Shown here one piece after another: positions 12,701 to 24,562 of a stretch of DNA of 64,000 bases. Both the position numbers and the translations under genes were made by a program. Within the stretch, counting starts at the first letter, position 1. Each line of letters starts with the position of its first letter. The notes beneath the pieces were generated by a model. That model was given only the letters and a program-made list of their open reading frames with translations, searched no databases and had not been told where the DNA came from. The stretch is taken from the NCBI GenBank assembly GCA_013400975.1, contig WBMZ01000173.1, forward strand, positions 21,056-85,055, written 5' to 3'. Source of the stretch: Atrichornis clamosus. Its lineage: Eukaryota > Chordata > Aves > Passeriformes > Menuridae.

Positions 12701-15700
12701 AGGTCTTTTTTTGTGTGTGCTTTAATTTCTTTATTGCATCAGCAAGGCCTCTTCAGGCAAGTTGTCTGAATACAGGAGTGTTCACTTGCTGGTTCAGCAG
12801 CAAGGATTTTACCATTCCCACAGTAACTGTGTTGGTTACTGGGAAGTATTCTGGGTGTTCTGTGTGATTGAGGCATGCTGACAAAGCCGGAGCATATCCT
12901 GCAGCTCCACAAAGGACACATCTCAAAGGGTAGGTGTGCACATGTGTATTTATCTGCAAAATAGCTGAAAACCACAAGAAATGCCAAGTCTGCACTTAGT
13001 GTCTATGGACTTATGAGGGGATTTTGGACCTAAACCTTTCAAACACCTCCCCAAAATCTAAATTTCATGCCCTCATACTGCCTGGTGTGGATGAGTCTGT
13101 GCTCTCCCAAGGAGCATTAGAGTGGTGGAAACTTGAGATATGCAAACAATGCTGAGAGCAGCGATGTGGTGCTGGGGAGTTCCTGCCTGGGCACTGGGGA
13201 GAAGCTGCCTGAGATGAACCAGCCATTGGCACCTCTCTGAGATGCTCCCTGTTATTTGTGATGGAGACAGCATTGTACTTCCTAAAGTCTTCTTGGAATT
13301 TGCTGTGACTCCTCAAGGGCCACAGCCAATTAACCGAGCCCAGTTCGGAGTCATCCAAGCGAAGACTTGCAGAGACAGGCTTTTCTTCCAAAAGCAATTC
13401 CTGTGATTGACAGACCGTGTGCAGAACTGCAGAGCAGCTATGACCAGTCCCCAGTGCCCTGCTGACTCAAGGGTGGCTTCAGCTGCTCCATGAAACCCAG
13501 GACTCCTTCGGGGAACTGATCCTGGGCGCTGTTAACATGTCCATGCCCAGCACTTGGTATTTGTCAGGAGCCCATTCCTCTGCCCTAGAGCTTCTTTCCC
13601 ACAAGGAAGAAAACATTTGGGGGACCTCGCCAGACTTTTATGTGAGTTTTAGAGGAGGACTGAGGTCTAAGGTGATCCTTTAATGTTACAAATTCAACTG
13701 TGGAAACCACAGTGTGCGGTGAGGGAGCTGATCACAGTCTGTGAGGAAAGAAATAACAGGGACAGAGAAGCAGCTGAATATGACAATGAGAGACTGGGCA
13801 CTCGCCAGGTTTTTGGGAGGGCAAACTGGGCATTCAGTTTGCAGTCTGAATGCCAAAAGAAAGGAAGGGGCCCCACCCTCTAAATTGCTGCCTGTATAAC
13901 AGGTCTGTAGCAAGAGAAGGCTGCAGACATTGTTAAATGCAATTGTGGCTTCTAAACGCTGATGGCTTAACACAAAATATGTTGGAAATACTGCAGATGT
14001 TATGATGGATGGTGGAGAGGAGGAGAAAAACACACTGGTTGTTTGTTTTTTGCATGCCTTAAGTTACTGTAAACATCATGGAATAAGATTGTTCAGAAAT
14101 GTGCTGTACCTCCTGTGCAAGTGCTCTTGCTCCCAGACCCTGGGACAAACTACAGCTTCCAAGTAATTCTGCAGATAAGGAAAATCCTCCCATCGGCGGA
14201 TGGGGTAGGAGGGGAAGAGCACTTGGGAAATCTGTATCATTTTCTGTATTTCCTAACTAGACCCTTAACCAGCATCCCAGCTGCAAACATTCTTGCTAAC
14301 TTTTACTGTCTCTATTGACTGCCTGAAAGAGCCCTCCTCCTTCAGCACCCCTCCTCAAAGAAAGAAAAACAAACAACAACAAAAGATAAAAGAAATCATT
14401 TGTTATACTCCAGATATGATTTCAGTACACTTCTGCAAACGTAGACTTCTGAAAAATATGTTAATGTCTCTGCTAGCCCAAATACTCCCATTTGGAGTGC
14501 CCGTAGCACACATACTTACATTCCCTTCAGGAAAGCAGTGAGTGGGCACAGCCCTTCCCTGCCAGCTGAATAGTCAGCCTAGTCCACAGAAAGAAACCTC
14601 ACCTGCTACTTTAAATGCAGAGGCTGGAGATGAAAACTAACCCAGTGCCTGTGCCCAGGACACTCCTGGAAAATAGTCAGGTCCCAATGAACCACCTCCA
14701 AGCCTCAGGGACAGGACACCCATGTTGGAGGAGAAAAACAGAACTGACATCTGAGTTTGTAATTTTCCTAATTCCAGAGGTTGCAAACTTTTAACCTAGT
14801 TGTAAGAAATAACTTTATGAGTAGCAGAGTGGGGTTGTGCAACACAGCTATGTACAGGCACTTTAAGGGTGAGGGTAGGCTAAACCCCTGTTGAGAACAA
14901 GTCTGGCTGCAACAGAGACAACCTTCTTTCATCTTTGCTTTTGATGACAAAGAACCAGCTTTGCCATCTGTGGCATTTTGCCCAAGTGCAAATGGGGAGT
15001 TATTCCTTACCCTCCATCTCCCTCACAGTTCTCTCCCTTTCTCAGCACTGAAGCAACTGCTTCGTGGTCTGGGGAGGACTCAGATTTCTCCCAAATGGGA
15101 AAGCCTTTTTTCCTCAACAAAAGATCTAAGAAGGTGCACGGGAAGAGACTACAGCTGGGCCATGCAGCCCCATGGCTTTGAAAGCCCTGTCTGAAGGTGG
15201 CAGTCCCTCCTCAGCAGGGAGCCCTTAACCCAGGCTTAGACCTCACCAGCCTGTGAAGCAGGTGAAGGCTGCACCCAGGTGATTTTAAGTCTTGGTTGAA
15301 TATTTTGGCTCATGGGGCTGTCTTAAAATGCTACGTGGACAGAGAGGGCTTTGCAGGTGTACCTCCAGGCTCCCAACCCAGAGTCTCTATGGGGCTTGCT
15401 TGTCACCATAAATCTGCTTCTGGGGTTTTTCTTGCAGAATATGGATTCCTGAGACACCAGTGTCACTCATTTTTTCTAGTGGGTTGCCTGACCTTCACCT
15501 TCCAAAACCTCTTTAAACCCTCAAACAATAATGCTTGCTCCATCTTTGTTGGTGTTTACCCCCTGAATGCACAGCCTCTGCTGCTCAAGGCACTGCTTGG
15601 ACAGACTGAGGAAATGGAATTTGTAGGGGAGCAACCGAGCTGGTCAGAAGAACAATATCCAGCTGACAAGAAAATTTTGGGTTTTCAATTTCATTTTCAT

Positions 15701-18700
15701 CAAACTGGAACAACACACCCAGATATTATATTTTATTTTATTTTACTCAAGTATCCAAAGGCTTTTTGTCTTACTTCCACTCAATTTCAATTTTCAAAAA
15801 TGTAATCTTTAGAAATGTATTAATATATTGACATTGTCAACAAAATGATGCATTTTGATTTGGCAACATCTGTATTTTGTGATGAAATAACACTCTACTG
15901 GAAAAGGTGTGACTGCTTCAAATAGCTAACATTCATCTCCTAAGCTGACTTCCCAAATGCAAAAGGAAATGAGTTTGCCAAGGGGTCCATACATCAAGAT
16001 CAGAATTTCTGTGAAGTGCTTATCATTTACAAACCCTGACAAATAATACAGATGCTTGCCAGGTTCCTGTTGTCCCAGCATCCTGGGCTCACCTTCCCCT
16101 GGCTGGGGGATGTTCCTGTGGAGCTCTGAGCATGCAAGCCAGTGCCAGTGCATTCAGGGCAGTCAGGAGCTATGGTTCATCCTGCAGACCCTCTCTAGAC
16201 ATGCTTAAGTCATGCCATTACATCTCTAAGTTGCAGCACGTAATTGGGTTGATGTGCTGGGAAAACCTTCCCACTTCTCTGCTTATCCCAGAGCGCTCAC
16301 TGCAGTCTGCACAGCAACTCTGCAAGGTGATTTCAGGCTGTTGCCTTTTACTTAGGGTCTCACCCTGCAAACTGTAATATTCACTGGGACAGGTGACACA
16401 GCAGTGTTAGTGTCTAAGTCAAGATGTTTTGTTTAAGGCCTAGACTGCAAAGCAGAACTGATTCTCCAGCCCTAAGGGAGATGTGGAGTTAACTGCAAAA
16501 AAGATAGATATCTTTTACCAAATCTAATGAAATGTTAATTTCAAGCATAGTGTTATGCTAATATGAGTACGTGAAAGTGGGGCAATTTTATTTGACAGGA
16601 GTAGTGCTCATGTATGTGCTGAGTCATGGTTTTTTGTTACAAAAATACACATGGGCCATATTTTATTCCCAGCAGCTGTTTAGAGACAGACCAGCATGGG
16701 AGATGGAGGTCTTGCTCATTAAGAGCCTCTCTGCCTGAGATAAATGGACTCCTCATGACAGTGCAGAGTATGTGTTGAATTTCAGAAAGCCTAAATTCCC
16801 ATAGATTTCTGGGGTATCCTGATTCTGAAAATACCAATTTTATCAAATTGGCTCCAGTCTGTCTTAAAGACATGTTTGAAATGTGTAATTTTAGCTTTGA
16901 AAGGAAGTATTTAGCTTAAGAGTCAGGAACATACTTCAGATGAAAAGTCTTGTTTTGTCCTCTACTGAAACAAGGCCAATAAAAGTTTGTGAGGAATTTT
17001 AAGGAAATTCAGTTAGATTCGCATGCCACCTGCTGCAGAACAAGTTACATCAATTCTGTTTCTTCCCTTCTTAGCCCTGTTGCAGTAAATAACAGAGAAA
17101 GTATGTATATATGAGACTCCTGGTGTCCCTCTTCAGCATTGTAATCCTCATCTGTTATGGCTCAATACCCTGTGTTATTGCAACAGTGATTTATCCACAA
17201 GAAGTTATCCATGCTATTCAAAGTCAGTCTGTGGCTGAAAGGGAAAAATAAGAAAAGAGGCACTTTAAGAACCTCTGCGTGACTTCAGAGATTTTTCTGA
17301 AGTCAAGAGGATTGTGTTAAGAACCAGAACCATCATGACTCATATATTCCTAATCAAAATGCTGGGTGCGTGAAAAGCTGCTCAGTAGTCCAGAGACTGA
17401 ACTACGACTCCTTACAAGAGGAAAATAATATACACAAGGGGAAGCACTTAAATAATTGATGTGCTTTTCTTTTTATCTTCATGTAGGAGTGACAGGAAAT
17501 CTATGTAGCTGGCACTAATGGATAGCATCAGTATGTCAATAATTGCTAATGAGGAAGAAATAGGAGTGCATTTGTCCTGAAGTGACTGATCTTTCTCTCT
17601 TCTTTATCTCCCCACGTTACAATGGGAAATAAATAGTGTAAATTTTAGAATTCTGTGCACTTTCAAATTTCAAAAGGCTTTCAAATGCCTTATTTTGGTA
17701 TGAATTCAGTCCAAAATGACTGTATATTTACTTACATGTAATCTGCATTCTGGCATTTAAGATCCTTTTTTTATGTCTTTTGTGCTATTTTCAAACAACA
17801 AAATAAAACTTGGTTTGCATCACATGTTTAATTTTCCATTCCACAACAATGAAAGGATGCAGTCATACTGGAATCAGACATAAACCAGAAATTTAAAAAC
17901 ACCCAATGCTTTCATCATGAGAAACTGCATAACCATTTCCAGCGCTGAAGTAGGATATTCTTACTGAATAAAGTCTCTTGAAAAATTATTGGTGTATCAA
18001 CCCGTTCATATCCAGCTATTTAATGCAAAGACTGTATTCAGCCATTCCCCCCGAGTTGCCTTTTCTGAGGGAACAATTACGCAGCTGTTCCGGCTACATT
18101 CTTGTGTAGGCTGAAAGCTGTCTAAAAACTCTGGCACTAATTTCCTGTAACTACAAAGTGCAGTTCTCCAGGTCGTTCGTGAGGCACACCCTTTGCAAAG
18201 AGGTTATTGAAGCAATACATACACTTGACACTAATATGGTGCTTTGGCTAAACTTATTTATAGCTGTGTGCGTGTGTATACACGGGCACTCGCATAGGGC
18301 TGTACGGTTTGTGTTAGAAGCAGGACTCTGGATTCCTGCCACATTGCAGTGCTAATGATATCTGTCACTGCACCAACTTTTTGTAGCTGTATTATCTGGC
18401 TGCATTCAAAACCAAGGATTTTAAAACGACAGTTCCAGCCTTACTATGCTCATTTGAATCAGCAAAGGGGCATTTCTGCACTAGTGGACACTAATCAGTG
18501 TTTTAGAAATTTTGATGCTGATTTTATGCAATTCTTTTAATGGAGATATTACTGCTGAAGTTTTAAACTTTGACCCAGCTAGTCAAAGAGCTATAGCCAC
18601 AAAGAGAATTATTTCAAAATTCCTTGACATGAAAAGCAAGATGTCAGCAACTGGTTCGCTGAGATTGCTTAATAACTCCAACGCAGTGCCACCATTTCTC

Positions 18701-20559
18701 CCTCCAGTGCTGGTTTTGTGTGTATTTGTATATGCCTACATGCATCCACACATCTATACATAGAGCAGCCTGAATATTATGCAAGGTCTGTGCAGCAGGT
18801 GTCCCTTGGGACTGGTTGGTTGTGTCTGGCATGGGGCAAGGTCAGCCCTGCTTCCCAGGAGCAGGCCTGGAGGCAAGGCTGGGGGACATGGAAGAATTAC
18901 TAGGGGAAAAGACAGAAACAAACCTTTCCTTTCTGTATGCTGGCACATTTTGATTCATATCTAAACATCACTTTGCTTTTCATTCCTGCCCATAGCAAAT
19001 TGCTTCCTTCCCTCAATGCATCCATGAATGTTTTTCTGGAAGAAAACTCCTAGGTCCTTTCAGCAGCAAAGGTAATTGAGATATCAGTAACTTCTGCACA
19101 CAAGATGCCATGCACGCTCTGTATCAGTTTCATCATTAATATCAGATGCCAACCGATACTGCCACTGTCACCCAGAAAAATCCCACCTCTAACTCAGAGT
19201 GCTTAATAAGCAAACTGAGGCCAGGCCCTTAAAATCAAAGCCTGGAGAAGCGAAACTTTGCTGTTTAACAGATTGGCCCTTTGAAAAGGTAAGCAGGAAA
19301 TACTAATTTTCATCTCTCCTGTCTTTAGCCAACAGCCACAGCAGAGGGAATTGCACATGGTGCAGCTCACTCTGCACCGCATACATAATTTATATTTTTC
19401 CACTCTGGTTATGAATGTGCGGTTTTGGACTTGGGATTTTTTTGTAAAATGGAAGCAGAGAGAGGACGAAAACAGAAAAATGCTGCAGCAGCCTTTTCCT
19501 TCTCCAGTCCCACTTTTTAGCCCAGAACATCATCTTTGATGCACAGCCTTCACAGACCAATGGAACCTGAGTGCTACACAGTATATGTATATATGCATAT
19601 GGGAAAAGAGAAATGCTTGCCATGGCAAAAGAAAAAGTAAAATAAAAGATGTTTCCAATGGTCCATCTCTTTATTAGTAAAATGCCTTGGCAGAGAACTG
19701 GGCTTGCATTTTGACAAGAGTTTCCTTTTGTACAGGCAGCCTAGAGAATGTTTACAATTCATATAGAAGTTAAAGAAAAAAACAGCTGAGAAACATGCTT
19801 CTTGCTGATGTGCTCTTCTGCTCAGTGAAGTTTGACATATACATCCCTAAGTGCTAATATAGGCATAATGTGTAACACAATTATTTTAAAAATAAGGCAC
19901 ATTTCTATTTCTCTTCAGCAAATAAACCCTTTGCATTACATTTATCTGCCCTTGCTGCGTCCGTTAACATGCAGGAAGGTTTATCAAGGAACAAACAGGA
20001 CACATACACAGCGTCTGGTCCAGCAGGACCCATCCCCAGAAACTCTCCTTAGTGAGCTCAAGACTGCACACATCAACACCACCATCTCTCCGGATATCCA
20101 CACTTCAGACCATCTGTCTGAATTACTGAACCCTTCCTCCTACCCAGCCCCCGTGCCTTCAGAGAAAATCCAGGCACTACCACCCTCACCAGCCCTCCAC
20201 CACAGACTCGTCAGGCGCCGCACCAAGATCTGCAGAGGTTTCAGGGAGTTTCTCCTCTCCCTGCTGCGGCTCTGACTCCCTTCAGAAGCAAGCGGCTTCG
20301 CGTGTGACTTTGCAATCTGAGAATGTGAGCTGGTCGGCAGGACACCGGGGTAAATATAAATCTGGCGCTTACCCACAGGCAGTCCCTCGCAGTCTGACAT
20401 CGTGTGAGAAGTTCTCCTCACCGGGGGCTTAGGCAAACCACTGCAGGACCGCAAGTGTGGGTCCTTCTGTTTGCAAAGGCAAGGGGGAAAAAATATCTAA
20501 CAGTTTACAGCCACCCTTCTCTTGCACTGTACATCTACCCACCCAGAGAGCTGTAGCAA
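6800..20559. other. Long intergenic stretch, no gene seen
   Basis: Apart from the 27-bp duplication near 8.3 kb no repeat was recognised. The longest frames are 169 codons (15296-15805, plus) and 147 codons (19832-20275, plus). Neither shows domain motifs, flanking splice phase or conservation-like composition, and both fit chance. Confidence 0.6.
8333..8386. repeat. 27-bp tandem duplication (two copies)
   Basis: GCCAAAGATAAAACCAGTAC plus seven bases is repeated directly at 8333-8359 and 8360-8386, differing only in AT versus TG before CTCCA. It looks like a recent slippage or duplication. Confidence 0.9.
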
Positions 20560-20960
20560 CAGTCCCGTCCCTGCCTTCTCATTATGGGATGTAAAGATAA
20601 GAATGTGCTTTTGTGCCAAAAGAGTGTGCTATTGGTGGATAAATTTGTTGTCATCCCTCCCCTTCGCAGAGTTTCCTCTTTAATGTCACAGAGGCACATT
20701 ACCCTGTCGGAAAGGCCATCGAATATTTATGAAACGGCTTTTAAGAGCTAAGCCGCAAATCTGCGCGGGAGAACAGAGCTAATTGCTGTGCCGTGGGGTT
20801 GGTGGTGGGAGCCACACCGCAGGGCTCTCCTGCTCCCCGGGGGCTGCGGGGGGAGCTGGTGGGCTGGGGGATAGGCTCTGACGTATTGCTCTGTACTCTC
20901 TCGTTCTGCGGGGTCCAAGTATAAATACTCACTGCCAGAAAGCGGGCAGAAGTCAGGGTG
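20560..20960. promoter_or_regulatory. Candidate regulatory block with GATA, CCAAT and TATA-like motifs
   Basis: This block has balanced composition with several CpGs. It contains AGATAAG (20595-20601), an inverted CCAAT (ATTGG, 20631-20635) and TATAAATA (20920-20927). It could be an enhancer or the promoter of an unrecognised non-coding transcript. No open frame is convincing. Motifs are seen; function is inferred. Confidence 0.28.
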
Positions 20961-23654
20961 TATCTCTTTAAAGGGGAAGGGATAAAAAAGGTCTTTTGTT
21001 TATATTGTAATATCTGAGAAATTGTTTTGTGACACTGTTACTAAAGGCTGTTTCATGGTTTATAGAAATATTGTGAGTGCAGATTTCTCTGTAACTTCAT
21101 GACTTTCTTGCGTAAAACATGCTGCTTTAATATCAATTTAGTAGCTGCTCCTACAACTTATTTTTTTAATCTTTGGAAATGTTTATGTGGGATTTGTTTG
21201 GTATGAGATTCCCGAACTCGTACAGTCAGTGGAGAGTCTCCCTGCACACTGGTGTGCTCATTAGGCACCTTAATGAAGTGCAAGCAAAGGCTCTGGCAGC
21301 ATTAGTGCCAGGCTGGGCTTGGCAGAGAGATGTGCAGGACCTGGTGGGTGCCTCAGCACCCGGGGGGGTGTAGTTTGCTGCCACTTTTTCTCCTGGCAAC
21401 AATCAGGAACAGTCTGGGCTCTGCCTGACACAAAATTTTAGTGTCTGAGCCCTTCACTGATGTTAGAGGATTTGGACCCAGCGCCAGAGGGAGGGCTGGG
21501 AGGAGGAGGAGGCAAGGGGGGCTCAGTGGGGGTATCTCTGGGAAGCACTTCCAGACCACGTGGCCAGAAAAGCCCCTCGGGGAAATGAGCCGCCAGAGCC
21601 CCGGGGGATACCTTTCTTCAAAATTCCTTGAAGCAAAAAAGGCTTAATTTTCATGAAATATATTAGGAACTCAGTGTGCCCAACACCTCTGAAAAATGTG
21701 GGTTGTTTTTACTTAGACGCTTCAGTCTAAGCACCCAAAGGCTGACACTGCTGGTTCTGCCTGAGCTCTCTCTGAAGAGAGGCCTTTCAGTACTCTGCTC
21801 GTTACTCAGCAGCATAGCTAGCCATGGATTCAATTCAGGATGTCAGGCCAGTGACTAAGAAGCTAAAACAGCTGCAAATGTAGATAGTGACATGTTCCCA
21901 AAACCATTCCTCGGGTTGCCTACGCAGTGTTGGGCAAGCGGAGACAGAAGTGTCCGGTGGCCACTGGGGTTTGCCAGCACGAGGATCTGCTGGCACAGTT
22001 CTGCCAGGGACAGCCCTTGTCAGTGCCTGCTTCTAGGCCTGCTCACGCAACACACCTGGAAATATCCACTGGTGTAGGGCTCACCTGGATGGCTCTGAGG
22101 AGAAACAGAGCCTCAGGCTGTGCTCTCTACCAAAGAGGCTGTACAAGAAGTGCAGGGCATTGTGCTTGGCCTCTCTATCCTGCTGCCACCCACAGACCCA
22201 AGGAGTGGACACTAGCTATTCTGGAAGACAGGGAGATGTCTGGTCTTGATCTCAGTATGCATCTGGGAAAGGAAGGCCTAAACCAGACAGGAGGACTTTT
22301 CTTCCAGTGGCATCTGACTGCAGAAACATATTGCTCCAACGTGTGAGAATCAAAGCTTTCTTAGCTCGGCCCTGTGCAAACGCAGGCTCCCAGTTCTGCA
22401 AGCATTTTCGTGCCAGTTCAACTTCAAACTCTGCTGAAGTTCCTGGAACTGCTCACAGTTATAAACACATGCGTAAGTACTTGCAGGATTAAGGGCTCAC
22501 CATTCCTGCTTGTATTCGGAGCAAAGAGCTGCAGCTGCTTTTGAAGTTACCTCTCACAGCTGTGAGCTGGTGCTCCTCCGCTGAAGGTTAGAGCCCTCCA
22601 GCAGCGCTGGACAAGTGCCTGCAGGGAAGGCACACCAAATCACAGACTGCTGTCTCAGCTCGAGCTCATCCTCAAGAGTAATTTAAGAAACCTCTGCCTC
22701 AGTCACCTGCATTACAATGTCCATGGCCGAGTCTGCTACAGGTGGTCAGCATCTTCTGGAAAGGGGCAAAGAAGCCAGCAGAGAGAACTGAGGGGGGAGA
22801 ACAAATACATCTTAAACTATTACAGCAAAGTGGGCAAGCGCTCATCTGCCAGAGCCCTTGCTAGGATTTGGGAGAGCTCTTAAGTGAAATGCTAAAGCAG
22901 GTCAAAAGTTGAACAAATCAGACCTAATTCTTACAATGACACTCACAAACAAACACCTTCTTCTGATGTGGATACTTCAATTAAAAAATTAGCTTTGATC
23001 TCTGGATAGTTTAGATATCATGCTGGGTTTTGATAAATTATAAGACTTTTTTTTTTGAGTTAAACATTTTGAGTAACTTCCCCTGTTTCTCAGCCTGAAA
23101 AAAGAAGAGCCATGTTTGCTTCTGGAGAAAGGCCAAGCCTGGAAAATTTAAATCTGATGGAGAAAGTTTTGGAAAATTATGAATAAGACTGGTGTCTGTC
23201 ATGGTAAAAAATGCAAAAGCCTAAAATTGACCTAAACAATAAAAGGTGAGAAGTAATGCATATATTATTTCAGCAGGTATTAAACTAATGTGAGAAATGT
23301 GCTAAATATTTGTCAATAACTGCTCTCACTTGGGTTTTCCAAGGAACCTGAAGGATGTTTATCCCTCAACATGCAGTGAGAACCAGTCATAAATCTATCT
23401 GCTTCATTCTACTACTTGTCAGATAGTTGTCTGCATAAAATCCATGACAAGCACCATGAGTGGGATGGCAAATGCAGTGCATGGAAGGAAGTCACTGGAG
23501 TATTTCCTAAAGAAAATTTGCCTGGACTATTCGGTCTCCTCTGGAAGACAGCTGCACTGTCCTGAAGCACCTTGAAACACTTAGGCAGTTCCTATGGTGT
23601 CCATACCCCTCTATGGAGATTTCCAGGAAGAAATATCTACCAGGAATGTCATGG

Positions 23655-23705
23655 ATGTCCCATTCCTGGACATATTCAAGGCCAGTCTGAACAGTGCAAA
23701 GGATT
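23655..23705 (+). mobile_element. Possible ancient CR1-like fragment
   Basis: CATTCCTGGACATATTCAAG followed by GCCAGTCTG resembles the CR1 phrase around the GTTCAAGGCCAGGCTGGA block. Only about 40 bases are alike and no 3'-end motif follows, so this may be chance. Confidence 0.25.
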
Positions 23706-24319
23706 TTTGAGACACAAACTGCCTGCACCTGAGCTGATATGCCTGGGGAAAGAGGCATATTTGGGGAAGCCTGGGCCCAGGACACCCACCATGGCACAAG
23801 TACCCAGTCACCTTAGTGCCCAGATACAGTCACCTACACGAGTAAGACATGTAGTGGGACCCTGTTTCTAACTTACGTTTGCATATCGCTTCTGATCTGT
23901 GCCTGATCTAAGTGCCTAAACACCCTGGAAAATATGGGCTTTGAGACTTTAAATCCCATGGGGTGGTCATAATTTTCCCCACCACCTGACAGACTCAGCC
24001 ATCTGACTGTGAAAAGAGAGTGATCCATCTGAAAGCTCCCAGTTGGACCACGGCTTTTGCTATTGCTGGCTTGCCTCTCAGCCATGGATGGAGCCAGCCT
24101 CATCCAAACCTCATAGGAAGAGCAGGGAGCTGTGATTCCCACTGTGGGATCTCAGGCCCTGCCAGATGCTGGCTGCCTGCTGACATTACTGGTGGAAGGG
24201 CTTTGCTAAACTCAGCACTGCTGTAGGGGCGTGTTGTTCTGCTTCCCTCTGCCTTCCTCTCTCCTGACAGAGGGAAATAATGAGAAGTGAGAATTATTTC
24301 TTTAGCTAACCAAGTCATA

Positions 24320-24480
24320 TCTCATTATTAAATCTGCAATTTTCCATGAGATTGAAGCAAGCGCCTTACTGCCCGCTTCGGCAGGCATTTATGTCTCCCA
24401 TCAGCGTGATTTCCACGCAGTTTAAATAGAGAATGGCTGAAATGCACTTCTCCCTTCTAATTTATGCAAATTCCCTTAGG
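24320..24480. promoter_or_regulatory. Candidate enhancer with octamer site
   Basis: A complex, non-repetitive AT-rich stretch with a perfect POU octamer ATGCAAAT (24464-24471) and ATTTATG-type homeobox motifs. It has the look of conserved non-coding DNA, but conservation cannot be tested here. Confidence 0.27.
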
Positions 24481-24537
24481 TTTTTCCCTGCCGTGTGAAG
24501 AGATTTCTGACTGTTGGGTATGGAGGATTCACAGCCC

Positions 24538-24562
24538 GGGAAGGGGGAGGGGAGGGACAGGG
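24538..24562 (+). other. Canonical G-quadruplex motif
   Basis: Five G runs (3, 5, 4, 3 and 3) are separated by loops of 2, 1, 1 and 3 bases, a strong intramolecular quadruplex pattern. It lies about 70 bp right of an octamer-containing AT-rich block. Confidence 0.6.

Noticed and set aside
15296..15805. 169-codon plus-strand frame
   Set aside because: It has no domain, no splice context and the length is compatible with chance.
23507..23871. Possible gene fragment on both strands near 23.7 kb
   Set aside because: Frames of about 100 codons overlap on opposite strands and part of the sequence resembles a decayed CR1 fragment.
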